A stretch of 64,000 nt of DNA from Enoplolaimus lenunculus (taxonomy: Eukaryota > Nematoda > Enoplea > Enoplida > Thoracostomopsidae), in assembly GCA_030248215.1 (NCBI GenBank), contig JASANG010002790.1, positions 62,001 to 126,000 of the forward strand, written 5' to 3'. The notes beneath the pieces were generated by a model that had not been told where the DNA came from, did not search any database, and saw only the letters and a program-made list of their open reading frames with translations. Positions 45,235 to 56,526 of this stretch are shown in pieces. The position numbers and the translations under genes are program-made. Position 1 is the stretch's first letter. Each line of letters opens with the position of its first letter.

Positions 45235-45530
45235 ACTTGCCGGCCGTTTCAATTCGACCCAATATTGTTTTGAATTTAAGGTCGCTAAACGAACTATCGA
45301 CAATTGCAACCGTATCTGATGAATCGAAGAATGCTGAAATCACCGTTGGGCGCACGGAAACCAGCAACAAAGAACCAAGGAGTTTACATAATAATAGCGA
45401 CGTTTTACCGGTTTCAACGGATCATTGCACCGATAGAAATGCCGCTGTTACGACAGATACGAAACCGTCTGAAGAAGGCGCCACCAGAGCAATCACAATG
45501 CTACATTACTCGCGTTCCGGACCTGCGAAG
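45235..45530 (+). CDS. Exon of an unrecognised plus-strand gene
   Basis: Open in one frame for 98 codons: LPAVSIRPNIVLNLRSLNEL, then STIATVSDESKNAEITVGRT and TKPSEEGATRAITMLHYSRS, ending GPAK at donor GCGAAG|GTAAGA (strong, phase 0). GC content is well above its surroundings, typical of the coding exons in this window. The acceptor is the weak point: CAAAACAAAG or GCATATAAG, with little pyrimidine tract. Looks like a soluble, Ser/Thr-rich regulatory region; no domain recognised. Confidence 0.6.
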
Positions 45531-46199
45531 GTAAGACCGTTATGTTTGGCCTATTTTTTGCTATAGGCGTCTATTTTGATTTGAAAATTATTACAATACG
45601 TGACTTCGTGTGGGTTAGTATATTCCACCATACTGTATTGTACTAATGTTCACGACCGACGTAAAACTCGTAAGTCTGTTCGGGATGGACTTATATTCTG
45701 GTAACAGCATTTAGTCTGATTTTCAATTTTTTTCATATTTCGCGATTTTATACAGGTTGGTAGATGTGGGGGCACGCAGTTTTGATCACATTTGTATAAA
45801 TATATTAGCATCTGTATTATATATCACGCAAAGCACAATTTGAGACGTAACTCTGTATACAGTAGTAAGCTATCAATTTATAGAGAATTGTTGGTCGAGT
45901 TGTCGGGCTACGAATTGTCGTAATACAACGTTTTCGCTCGTACCTGGAGTACTTTATTACATTGCAGGATGCTTTATATTGAGTCGCTATATATTAGGGA
46001 TGGTTTTTTTGTAAAACATATTCAAGACTTTATAATTTGTGGTGATAAAAACTATCATAGCACTGTGTAATAACGACAGTGAACGCTGTGCTTTATTTTT
46101 CGTTGTTTGAATTCACCAATTTTTCATTGCAACAACTGATTGTCAAGTTTGAATATTTCCCTCTAAATACGTCCTATACGTATGCTACTATTTTTACAG

Positions 46200-46274
46200 A
46201 TGTACGTTAATACTAGTGCTACTGCTACAACAGCTCTCGCAACCACGAATTGTCAAGGGAGAGGGTATAAGAAC
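46200..46274 (+). CDS. Short exon of the plus-strand gene
   Basis: The acceptor GCTACTATTTTTACAG is excellent and the donor AAGAAC|GTATGT is good. The 25 codons read MYVNTSATATTALATTNCQG then RGYKN. Phase 0 on both sides, so it joins the 45530 donor and the 63175 acceptor without a shift. The frame stays open past the donor to 46350, so the end depends on the GTATGT site being used. Confidence 0.5.
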
Positions 46275-46459
46275 GTATGTCAAAGGCGGCAAAGCAAGGA
46301 ACATCTTCTTAAAATTGTTTTCTTTGTTATGCCATCTAAATTTTTTGATCAGGGTTGAAGCGTTCGTAAGTGGAAACCGAAGCCCCGTCAACGTGCCCCA
46401 CGTAGTTGCGACGCTGTACCGCAAACTTACAACATTAATACTGTTTCGTGTATTTTAGT

Positions 46460-47361
46460 GGCTTTTCTGGTGTATCATTGTACTGGAATTTCAATGAATT
46501 GTCAGAGACTACTTCAGCCCAGGCTTTTCAACACAGATTACAACCAAGAGTTTGTATTACGATTTAGCGCTAATATTGAGTTTGGCTTCTCGCTCGCTTC
46601 AGTCGCGAATGTATTTTCGCTGTTATATATCGCGCGACCCCCTTTCAGAAATATTCAAATCCGTTACTGCGTAGATAGGAATATACGCTTACGGGGGGAC
46701 AATGTGCGCAACGATGTAGCATTGGACTTGAAATGTTTTTTTTACGTTGAACAACTCTGAAACCCTCGCGTTTGTTTTATAAGAGCTTTTTAGGCGATGA
46801 ACGCGCATTAAAACTGTACATTTTACAATAGCGGTGAGGCAAAAAAATATAGCAATAACGAATTTTTCGATATGTCACCAAGTTTGTCTATGATTGTAGT
46901 ACTCTACAACATTATAAAAATGGACGTTTGCAATACGACGCGATGCTACGTTTTAGCAATTCGGACGGCATCCTGCTGTATTAATTTTTACGTTTTTACG
47001 TTATTCTCTGTTCAATATGCTAGTGGTGTGGCAGTGTAGTTGCGTTTACAGCAGGGCTCTATCCATCCTATCCTCATCTGCCTCACTCTGCGCCATAATG
47101 GCTGAAAAGAATTAAAATTTTAATAAAAATTTAAGTTTTACAAATTCGACAATTTCAACATATATATTTATATACACATATATATCTGCGTATCTACGGG
47201 AATATATGGGTTCAAATGCGTATAGCGCTTGTTAATAATTGGAATAGAAGGTATAGCGGTCACGTGGGTGTGTTCGAAACAACGGTTTTTTGTAATGCAC
47301 AATTCGTAGAAATTTGATCGTCGCACAACTAATTATTTTGTAACTGTTATAGATCAGCATC
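46460..47361. other. Presumed intron, nothing recognised
   Basis: AT-rich; the open frame at 46458-46760 has no supporting signal. Confidence 0.35.
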
Positions 47362-47655
47362 CAGTGGCGGATCTGGAGGAGATTTGGCAATGTATATATC
47401 TCAAAACAGGACCAGTGTTGCATTAATTTTCCCATGCAAATATTTTGTCTGAAGGTCAAAAATGTGTTTTCTAGTCAAATACTCTAAAAATTTGAGCGAC
47501 GTATACTACTTTCGAAATTGAAGATCGCCTTAGACGCAATTTCTTAGCTTTCAAAGTATTAAAAAAATTTGATAAAATCGCGCTGAAAACGGTTAAACTC
47601 TGGGACAAAAAGCATAATATCCTGCTCTACCGGAAAATACTGGATCCACCGCTAC
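47362..47655. mobile_element. hAT-type MITE with target duplication
   Basis: The left end CAGTGGCGGATCTGG and right end CTGGATCCACCGCTA are inverse, and CAGCATC flanks both sides (47355-47361 and 47656-47662), giving a 7-8-bp target duplication. About 294 bp, no ORF. Confidence 0.8.
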
Positions 47656-48344
47656 CAGCATCAATAAGAGCATAAATAGGGTGTTTTGATATTTGGTAAC
47701 GTTCTTAATTTACGCAGCGTCGCAACAATAGGGGCAAAAGGAAGACACGTCTCTTTACTACAGCTTCGTTCCTTTGGTCAAAATATTCATCGGAAGCATT
47801 AACCTGTTTTAGTACTGGCATGAGATGCTACATACCCCTCCAGAAAAATAGTTTATAACTGCGCAAAATGATTTGTTGATTCAGTTTCATTTATGCTTAG
47901 GAACGTTGACACTGGGCGTATATACAAAATTGGGAAAATATTTTGGTATTTGAGACAATGAAAGTTAAGTTCTATCTCCAAGAACAATTTTCGGTCACCT
48001 CCTGTGAATCTACCCATGTCTCTATTAACGAATTCTAGTTGCGGGCCTGACTTTCTGTTTGTGTGTTAGAATCAACGTCTTTGCATATTAATCTCACCGC
48101 CCTCGGGTGGTGACTCCTATTTCCGCTATCGGTAATCTTTAAAGGCATACATATTGTAGATATAAAAGAACAATTATATTTCATAATATTCCAAACTGGA
48201 ATTCTATCGCCAAAAGCAACAATACCTCAAATTTCTGTAGTTATTTTTCATACGCAGGGCGAATGGTACAACTATCTTTGAAGTTAAATAAAAATCATCG
48301 CATTACTTAGATAAATTAAATAAACCGAACAGCATAAAAACTAT

Positions 48345-48497
48345 ATGCTTCCCGAGGACTCGCAGGTAGTGTATGAGCCACTGATGACCATTTGTGAAGC
48401 CACTCAGTTACTCTGCCCCGGTGACTTTAAGGCTAACGACAGCTTGCAACTCGCTGTGCCGTGGGTACGGCAGCAGTGTCGGCCAACTGTTTGAAGC
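48345..48497 (+). CDS. GC-rich coding-like island, possible exon 48366-48464
   Basis: ATG at 48345 opens a 50-codon frame: MLPEDSQVVYEPLMTICEAT, then QLLCPGDFKANDSLQLAVPW and VRQQCRPTV. Base composition jumps to about half GC in an AT-rich setting, as in the real exons of this window. CAG|GTA at 48365 and TGG|GTACGG at 48464 would define a 99-bp exon, phase 0 on both sides, fitting between 46274 and 63175. The acceptor has only a modest pyrimidine tract. It could be a relic of a transposon gene instead. Confidence 0.35.
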
Positions 48498-48589
48498 GTT
48501 AGGCGTACGTTTCGCAAACTGGAGGCCACACCAAAGATCAGTTTTAAAACTGAAATGGGAGAAATTTCCAGGCCAACTTAACATGCAAG

Positions 48590-49350
48590 TACTCTAAGAA
48601 ATAGGTTGTCAGAATTTTGCTAAACTCGCACAAAAACATTTTCTGATATTTAAGAAATATTTTCTTCAACTCAAGTCAATTATGCCCTAGACTCCAGACA
48701 TGTACGTCTTGAACGCAAGACATTATAGTTTCTGATATTTTTCAGAAATCTGTAACTGAAATGTTTAACACTTAAATGTCCTTAATTTAAGAGCTTCATA
48801 AACGATTAAGACAAATATTTCTGAAATACAAGACAAATATGTTTAAAATATAAGACAAACATGTCTGAAATAAATTATTTGTTTTGCGGGTTTTTGAAAC
48901 ACATATCTCTTAGAAAGAAGATTTACCAGAAAAGTCGCCTTCAAAATTGATAGTTAAGCTCAACCAAACTCCCTACGTTTACAACCTAAGATTCATCCAA
49001 GACGTATACTTAGGTTGAGGAGAGCCTGAGCTCAACCCGAAATATCTTTAAAATTCGATTATTTATATACTCTCTTTTGAATGTAAACTGAGCAACTTTT
49101 TACATACATAAAAATCAGAAAATAAATTCTTGAATATAAGACAACTATTTCTTGAAAGAAAGAAATTTTTCTTATAAATTGTAAACAGTAATTTCTTGAA
49201 TATAAAATATTATGCTTTAACCATTTAACACAGAAATTTTTGAGCTGTTGGCGGCAATTACTGTTTGAAATATATACAAAACATTTATGTCTTGAAAATT
49301 TAAGAAAGTAGGAGTCTTGAAATTTCAAGGCAATTTATTTTGCGTGCAGT
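48590..49350. mobile_element. Dispersed repeat F, copy 2 (uninterrupted)
   Basis: Same block order as copy 1 at 35420-36265, without the MITE. Rich in CTTGAATATAAGA, CTGAAATACAAGACAAA and TTTCAAGA, many in inverse pairs, so much of the element can fold. No coding capacity. Confidence 0.7.
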
Positions 49351-51348
49351 TGAACGAATGCCAGTAACGCTTTGTTTGAAGGTTGGCCCAAAAAATTTCT
49401 TGAAAATGGTTTTTTCATTTTTTCATTTTCTCCAGAAAAAATGGAAAAATTTAAGCGTTCCTAAATACTTGCAACTACAGTGACCGTGTGCAAATTCACT
49501 GCTATGTCCACCTGGACTAAAATTGACGTCTTATATATACATATTATCATTTCCACTGTAATTGTAACCTGTTTCACCGCACTCTTGCAAGATAGAAAGT
49601 GATCAAGTCATTTTTACGGCTGTCTACTAAAAGTTTATTTTGAGCTTAAACCGCGAATTTTCAGTTATTTGAAAAGAAACATTTTAAATTTGTTTCCGGA
49701 TGTAGAAATGTGGCCAATTCGACTAAAATTTGTTCTAAGCATTAATAGCTGATGTTATACTGCAAAATACGTGATGATGATGATGTTGATACCGTTTTAT
49801 ATGGAAGTACCTTTAACATAAGCATGAAGTAGTAATTTGGTAAGAACCCCATTTTCAATGTGTTTGCCGTTTCTCTGTCATCTGCAATTATTTTATAGCA
49901 TATTTGAACTTTAAAACATCATAATTTCTGTCAAAGCTTTCACTTTCAAACGACTTTTTTTATCAATGTTAAACTGTAGTTTTTTTTATTTGTTGAAGAG
50001 ATATATTTTGAGCGCTCGCGATGATAACAGGGATGCACATATCAATTTCAAGTTCAGCGAAATTGAAATTCAACAGCGAAAGCTATATACAGACAACAGT
50101 AACAATGCATTGAACGTTTGTGTATGATCTCTCGTGCTCAAATCTGCTGAACCTGAATACAGTTTTGACCTAGAAAATTTAGAACAGTACAATATTTTTC
50201 AAATTGGCGTTCGTTATACGCGAATGTGAATTCTCAGAACGTTCGACAACATTCCATGTGTAAAGAATTGTATATTATTTTTGATGTAAATTTTAGTAAC
50301 TGTCTTTATAAAAAAGCCAAATCATGGCCTGTAGCCAGGATTTTCAATTGGAACGGTTTATGCAACCAGGTATTACAATAAAAATGTGGAGTTTTGAAGA
50401 ATTCGCGAGTGAAGCAAGCGGAACGCTTGACACAATTTTGAAATTGTTGTGTCCGATAACAAATTTAATGTTATGTGGGTTTGGTTCTTGAAGGTAATTT
50501 GTTCGCTAGACAGCTCCGATCAGCCTTCGTACTGTGCGTGTAAAACCATACGAATAAGATCGCGCGAGCGCAGCGAACGTGAAGCCAAACATACCTTTAG
50601 TATTAAATGTCTTTGCTACAGCCGCAATACGTTTTTTAGTTCATGGATTGTAGCTCGATACATCGTGCACCTTTGGTTATACACTTTAACCAAGTAGAGT
50701 GTATTGTACGACAGAACCTAAGTGTAGTTCCGCTATTTTTGTCGATGTATGATGAAAATTTAACATTATATAAGTAGGTATTTTAATTTTTGTTTACCTT
50801 CGGCCCCCAACAGTAATCGGAAATACCACAGAACTGACAGCAGTAAAATATTGTATTAGAGAATTAGTATTAAATTTTCGTCTCTCATCTCTATCGTTTT
50901 AATTGTGAAGTTTATTCACTGTAAATGCATGGAATTCCGGTCCAAAATTTCTGGATCTGCCATTGTTTGACGTGATCTTAATTAAGTAAAAATCGAAACA
51001 ACATCTGAGTGAGTCGTTGGTAGTGACATTAAACTCCGTGATAAGGCTAAGCAATCTCTCGAATATGGCATATTTCAAAAATCTTAATTTCGTTCAAAAA
51101 TGTATATTTTTTGACTGGTGTTAAATGTTAAAGTATATATGATAATTGAGCACATTCGTTAAAGACGTAACCTAAATACGCTTTTGTCAAATTGACTAAG
51201 ACCGTAAATATAACCAATCCGATTTTTTAAGAATCGTGGCTAATGAATTTATTAATTTAAACTAAAACACTGACTGCTCGCTTTCCCTTCGAACGAGCTG
51301 TTACTGTTACTAGGCAATTATATAATCGGATGCGCCATTTAAACTAAG
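49351..51348. other. Presumed intron, nothing firm
   Basis: AT-rich. CTGGATCTGCCATTG at 50960 resembles a hAT-MITE right end. The GC-richer patch at 50500-50600 has no splice context. Confidence 0.35.
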
Positions 51349-51909
51349 GGTCTTCTCCGTTATCCCCCCAGCCAGCGTTTACCGAAAAATTGTTGGATTT
51401 ATAAAATTTTTGAATATTTGTGCTTCTCATGACCTCCTCTAATCATTCCACGCCTAAATTTGAATTTTGAAAAATTCGATTTTTAAGGTCCCAAGGTCCT
51501 CATCGGGAACACAAAATTTTTTTGTCAAAACGTTGAACAGGTTATTACTATTCGATGCAGCTTGCGAAGCTAGCTGAGTGCAATGGTGTTAAATGTTTTG
51601 CAACCGAACGATTGGTTAACGAGTTATTTGACCATAATTCGTTAAGAAATCGTGTTATTACGAAAAGTTTAACACCATTGGGCTCAGCTCCACAAGCTGC
51701 ATCGAATATATTGTGTGTAATTTGTCAACCTTTGTGACAAAAAATAATTTTGGTTTTCGGACCTTGGAACCAAAATCGAATTTTTCAAAAATTCAAATTT
51801 AGGCGTGGAACGGATGATCTGGGGAAGAAATGAGAAGCTCAGATATGCAAAATTTTTTAAAATCGAACGATTTTTGGGTAAACGCGGGCTGGGGGATAAC
51901 GGAAAAGAC
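51349..51909. mobile_element. 561-bp near-complete palindrome (foldback element K)
   Basis: GGTCTTCTCCGTTATCCCCC and its inverse GGGGGATAACGGAAAAGACC form the ends. Complementarity runs inward for most of the length (GGCGTGGAA / TTCCACGCC; GCTTGCGAAGCTAGCTGAGT...TTTAACACCATTGGGCTCAG). The loop is only a few tens of bases. A 60-codon frame inside is a by-product of the palindrome. Confidence 0.85.
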
Positions 51910-52189
51910 CTGAACTAAAAATACTTACGCAGCCAACGGAAGAAGCCTATCTTTATATTATAATTTTATAATTTACTTACAATGTTGATGAGCCGCATGA
52001 ACTACAATGTTTGCGGTAAGTTTTACTTGAAATTCTTACGCGTTTATTGTTCAATAAATATACAATTAAATTTTTTGGTCTCCCATATTTTATAAAACGC
52101 GCGTAGCGCCTATCGCAGCAGTTGTATTAATTTGTCACGTAAACTTGAAACATTCAGTAATCGTGACATTCGAAATTTATCGCATTTTT

Positions 52190-52363
52190 ACAGTCGATTT
52201 ACGACGTTACTACTGAGTTAATTAACCAACCCGCCCAGAGTCAATTCATCTCAGCTTGAAAATCAAATCAACTCAGAGTGAGTTAATGTTTACTGATATT
52301 AATTGAGAAATAACCAACTCGCTAGCTGAATTGATTAATCAACTCATTTGAACTTACAGTGTA
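52190..52363. mobile_element. Foldback MITE Y, copy 1
   Basis: Alternating TGAGTTAATTAACC and GATTAATCAACTCA with the right end AACTTACAGTGTA. Related in style to MITE E. The left end is unclear. Confidence 0.5.
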
Positions 52364-53483
52364 CTAGACGTAATTATTCTGTTCTTATATTGGAACGCCA
52401 AAAACACAGTATCAAACGTACCAGTGAAATTTTAGCTGTTGTACACGGCAAAATAAAAGTTCTGATAAGAAAAAATTTCTTACATTTAAGAAATATGATT
52501 AGTATGGTGTACTTCAACAGTATTTCTGTTATAACAGGCACGTACTTAAATACCAAGTGATACTTAAATAGGGTTTCAGAAACCCAGCCATTAATGTTGA
52601 CATATAGCATTACCATTTCACCAGAAAGTTCTTGGCATCCAAACAGTAGGTACAATGCTATTTCAAATCGCGTTAATATTGCCAACACATGTCTTTGCTT
52701 TTTTCAATTTAGCGTTCATATTTTTATACATAAATTAGGAAATTTTTGAAAGACACGAAACGTCACAACGTTTTACAGTGTTACATAGTGCATTTTTGGT
52801 TTCGATACTCATAATTTAGTTAGCATAAAACTTAATTTCGTTAGCAAAAGTTGCCAAAATAAACACTGTTTGTGGTGTTGTTTTTGTGTTTTTGTGCTAT
52901 TTGTAATATTTAACTGCGTTTGGCAGTCAAGGTAAGGTAATGGTTTGCCAAGTTTTTAAATTCTGTACAAATAGCTTAGGGTTGGGCACCACCGGACAGA
53001 GAACAAGCGCCGATAAGCAGTTTTGAACAATTTCGCATCATAGACAAATTTAGGATTTTTGTAAAATGTGTGAATATGTGCCCTTTTGCGTTTTGTTAAT
53101 ATATAAACTCACCGCTAGGCATTATGGCTTTATTATATATTGTAAAAATTTGCATAAACAAAAAAGGTACTCCTTCAAAATCAAGCAAGAATAAAATATT
53201 AATATTTACAAGCTGGTTCGATTCTATGACATCATTATTCAGTAAAATTGTCAAGCGACAGCCACTGTTTTAATCTTGAAAAACGGAATAACAAATTCGC
53301 GGGCTCATGATCAAAATTTCGCGCTAAAATGATCAATCTATCAAGCTTCGCGTAATATTTACAATATACTTTCTATTTTTGGAGTATGTAATAAATTGAT
53401 ATTCTAACAAAGTTCAAGCCTCCTCTGCCTAATCTCCAGCAACAATAGCGTGACATAAAACCGAAACTGCATACGGGTGGATA
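52364..53483. other. Presumed intron, nothing firm
   Basis: 52440-52700 has folding AAGAAATTT/AAATTTCTT motifs like repeat F but no clear copy. Confidence 0.35.
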
Positions 53484-53827
53484 TGTCGTAGCGCAAGACG
53501 TAATTCAGGCCAATTCCGAATTGGGCTGGCCCAATTACGACTTGGGCTAGTCCAGGGCGGAACTACGACTTGCGCTAGCCCATGGCGTAATTCTTTGTCT
53601 GCTACAAGGTATACATACGCCTTGTGATTGGTCACTGCGTTAATGCCATGCTCAAAATGGATTAGCTGAAGCAAATACTCTATGATTAGCTAGTAATGGC
53701 TACATGTAGGCTATCATGCTATTTGTTTTTAAAGCAAATCGAAATGTAGTGAAAGTACGACTTTGTAAATTCCGCTTTAGACCACATCAGTTCGGAATTG
53801 CGCTGAATTACGGCTTGGGCTGCGACA
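53484..53827. mobile_element. Inverted-repeat element V
   Basis: TGTCGTAGCGCAAGACGTAA at the left and the inverse of TGTCGCAGCCCAAGCCGTAA at the right, about 40-bp arms. GATA flanks both ends. The left half has three ~29-bp tandem units built on AATTACGACTTGGGCTAGYCC. Confidence 0.75.
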
Positions 53828-54532
53828 GATACACTGTTAACGCAAAATATGTTTCGTAAGTCACAAGTTGCTGTGGTTTCACTTTGTCCCTGGACTTTGA
53901 GCAGGTAACAATTTAAAAAACATATCAGTCATCACCGTATATCAATCATAACGCTTAAAACCAACCTATATAACTCTCCGTATGTATGTATAGTTTTTTT
54001 AAATCTTTATCATTCAAACATATTGTAATATAGTTAATTTTTGTGAAGAAAATGTCTTAAAATTTACAATACTGTCAATGAAAGTTTCCAATCGTTTTTA
54101 CCAAGTTCCTAGTTAGCGTTTTGGTATATTTTCACTGGCCAAAGTTTCCATGTAACATCGCAAAATGTTGCACGCTGCCTGAAACTGAGCATATATATGT
54201 CTAACTTTACCATGATACTTCAAGTATTTTCATGATATTTCAAGTACAGCATAAATCAAACAATTGTTTGTTTCTCAAACAAACACCAAAGAGGCGTCAA
54301 TTCATCTATATATTTTTAGTATTGCTTAGTTTAAATTTTTCACATGTCAATAATGATGTTACAAAGGTGCTAGTTTTAGCACTAGGATAGGTTTAACTGG
54401 CTCTAGTTTTTTGTACACAATTATTTTTATTAGTGTGTTTTATGGTGCTAGGCTGTTTACGGTACGGGGAACCTAAACTTTTTCACACGAAATCATTCAC
54501 TTTTTGTACCTTTGTCGTCATTCTATAACCTA
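53828..54532. other. Presumed intron, nothing recognised
   Basis: AT-rich, no supported element or exon. Confidence 0.35.
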
Positions 54533-54955
54533 GTGTAATGGTCCGAATAACAGGGGGGAGGCTTTAACTCACTCTGAGCTGCATTGAGTCCCTCTCTAAG
54601 GTGGGTTGATTCTGGGAAAGTTGATTATTTAAATCAGAATAAATTGAATCAACTCAGAAGTATGAGCTGGGATAGTCCTAACTCCAAAGTAAGTGATTCA
54701 ACTCATTCTGAGCTAAAATTAACTCACTGGAATTTACAGTGAAGGTTATACTTATTGGAATGTAGTTTCAAAACTTAAATATGCTTTAATGTTTCGAACT
54801 GAACTTTATTTGGTCCTGGAGTCATGCATTACAATTAAGGATAATTGTCATTTATAGACTCTAAATAGAGATTAGGGACTCTTTCCGTTTACGGACTTTA
54901 TTAGGGATACGGACTCCAATTAATTGGGACTCAAAATTAGGACCGCTTTCAAGTT
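54533..54955 (-). mobile_element. TA-flanked MITE B, copy 7, interrupted and right-truncated
   Basis: TAGTGTAATGGTCCGAATAA marks the left end; TTTCGAACTGAACTTTATTT and TTAGGGACTCTTTCCGTTTA match the consensus. The family's left block is replaced by an inserted ~190-bp MITE Y copy, and the right terminus is missing where a fragment of element J begins. Confidence 0.7.
54553..54742. mobile_element. MITE Y, copy 2, nested in MITE B copy 7
   Basis: AACTCACTCTGAGCTGCAT and AACTCATTCTGAGCTAAAAT with the end GGAATTTACAGTGAAGG. TGAGTT/AACTCA-rich throughout. Confidence 0.55.
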
Positions 54956-54959
54956 TTTT

Positions 54960-55058
54960 CTGCTCACCCGATACGACAGCTGGAATTTAATAGCGCTGAC
55001 GTCGTATCAACATTGATAAACCGTGAAACGCCTGTGTTAAACGTGAATTCCGCATAGA
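54960..55058. mobile_element. Element J, right-end fragment
   Basis: TCACCCGATACGACAGCTGG ... AAACGTGAATTCCGCATA aligns with the last ~100 bases of element J copy 2 (TCACCCGATATGAGTGCTCG ... AACGTGATTCCCGCAT). Confidence 0.65.
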
Positions 55059-55399
55059 CTAAATTCTTAATTTATTATACGAAAACACATACAATAGTTG
55101 ACCTTGTAGGTCCGGTGTGGAAGTTCGATCCCTGGCTCCCGTTAGGTATTAACGCCCTTGTTTTTATCTTTTAACAACCTGAGCATAAACTATTGGCAAC
55201 CAAAGCCAAAAGTCCACATACGTAGGTCGAAGTGAGAAGGAATAACCGCACATTTATGGAATGTATTAAATAACTAACAAAAAGTTCAGTTTTGGTTGGT
55301 TTGTTTAGAGAATATCTAAAAACTGTATGCCCAAGTGACCCGAAGCTAAAAACAAGTGATGCAGTGATGAAACTAACATTTTCATGTTTACCTCAATAC
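55059..55399. other. Presumed intron with a tRNA T-arm-like phrase
   Basis: GGAAGTTCGATCCCTGGCTCC at 55120-55140 resembles a tRNA T-arm/B box, but no A box or cloverleaf accompanies it. Confidence 0.3.
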
Positions 55400-55442
55400 A
55401 AACAATCCAGAAACCTGGACGCTCCTTAAACTAACATGGGCC
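55400..55442. mobile_element. Element T, terminal fragment
   Basis: AACCTGGACGCTCCTTAAAC followed by TAACATGGGCC is the inverse of the left ~40 bases of element T at 37052. Confidence 0.6.
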
Positions 55443-55823
55443 ACTAATTTAATCGTGTTTAAATTACAGTTGATGCCAAAATATTGACGCAGACGAAGTC
55501 TTTTAGGTGTACTAAAAGCCAAACGATGCTGAATACTTAATATTTAGCAAAAAATACAACAAAAATCGTCCATGCGATGTATTTTCGCGTGTGAAGCGGG
55601 AAAATTTTCCACATTTTACAAACCTTGTTCCGTATTGTTAGATGTATTTTGCAACTAACGTCAGTTAGTGATCGGTTGCGTAACTTTTGAAACACACAAT
55701 ACTGACTTCCAAAATGCGGCACTTTTGTTCGATAAACTCACATCTTTTCTGCCGAAGCGTAGTTCTGTAGCTGTCATAGTTCGCTAATTTGAGGAACTGT
55801 CGGCGATAGGTGCTACACAACAG

Positions 55824-56017
55824 ATGATATTACCAACCTTAGTAAATAAAACTGCAGATTTTGGGCAGGCTGAAAAATTGTACCAGATTGGAAGATATTG
55901 GAGGCCGGTTGTGTCCGTCCTGTCTGAGCATTTGGGTCACGTGCTTCCCTTTTACGACCACTTTCGGCACCTTTTGGCAATTAGTTTTGCCGAAAGATTG
56001 CACAACTCCATTGTTTT
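55824..56017 (+). CDS. Coding-like segment with strong donor, unassigned
   Basis: ATG opens 64 codons: MILPTLVNKTADFGQAEKLY, then QIGRYWRPVVSVLSEHLGHV and LPFYDHFRHLLAISFAERLH. It runs into TTTT|GTAAGT, a near-perfect donor, in phase 2. An AG precedes the ATG (TACACAACAG). The product looks like a compact helical segment rather than random AT-rich translation. It does not fit the phase 0 to phase 0 join of the neighbouring plus-strand exons, so it would need a partner exon or belong to another gene or a transposon relic. Confidence 0.3.
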
Positions 56018-56255
56018 GTAAGTCTTGAAGCCTTATTGAATTTATCACCGAAACCAGGTTAAATTGAAAGCCCAGATATTTACTGCAGTTGCCGAGAATT
56101 CACGTAAAAATTCGACCTACTTAGGCTGATTTTGGACATGAATGAAGCGAGACTTTACAGTTCAAAAGCTGAAAATTAGTGCCCGGTTCACTCAACAACG
56201 ACTGACTTTGCAAACGGAAAACCTTTAAAAACCTTGAAAGCCAAGCTAAAGTAGT

Positions 56256-56526
56256 TTAACCCCTTCTCACATTGAGTTGCCTGTAGGCAACTCAGCGCAG
56301 TGTATATACGTTAAATAGTATATATCGCACCGTGTTTAACGATTGCAACACGTATGCATAGTTCTAAATCAACACAAGACGTGAAAACCACCTCGGGCTC
56401 GAGCGTCAAGCTCCTATAGCTGAGTGGTGATGGTATACGCCTCCCGCTCCAGTCACTGGAGTTCGAATCCTAGCATAAAAGTAGATCTCAGGGAAAATAG
56501 AAAATATTCATGTGAGAAAGGGTTAA
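56256..56526 (+). mobile_element. TTAA-flanked MITE D with tRNA-like insert, complete copy 2
   Basis: TTAACCCCTTCTCACAT and ATGTGAGAAAGGGTTAA are inverse ends (16 of 17), with TTAA at both extremes, as in piggyBac-type insertion. The interior has a 5' hairpin (GTTGCCTGTAGGCAAC). A tRNA-like block follows, with A box TAGCTGAGTGG (56417-56427) and B box GGAGTTCGAATCC (56458-56470). 271 bp, no ORF. Confidence 0.8.
56410..56483 (+). ncRNA. tRNA-like Pol III promoter unit in MITE D copy 2
   Basis: Both internal Pol III boxes are intact, 30 bases apart as in real tRNAs. The T-stem pairs partly and the acceptor stem poorly (GCTCCTA against TAGCATA). A functional tRNA is therefore unlikely; a transcribed SINE-like RNA is possible. 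Confidence 0.45.
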
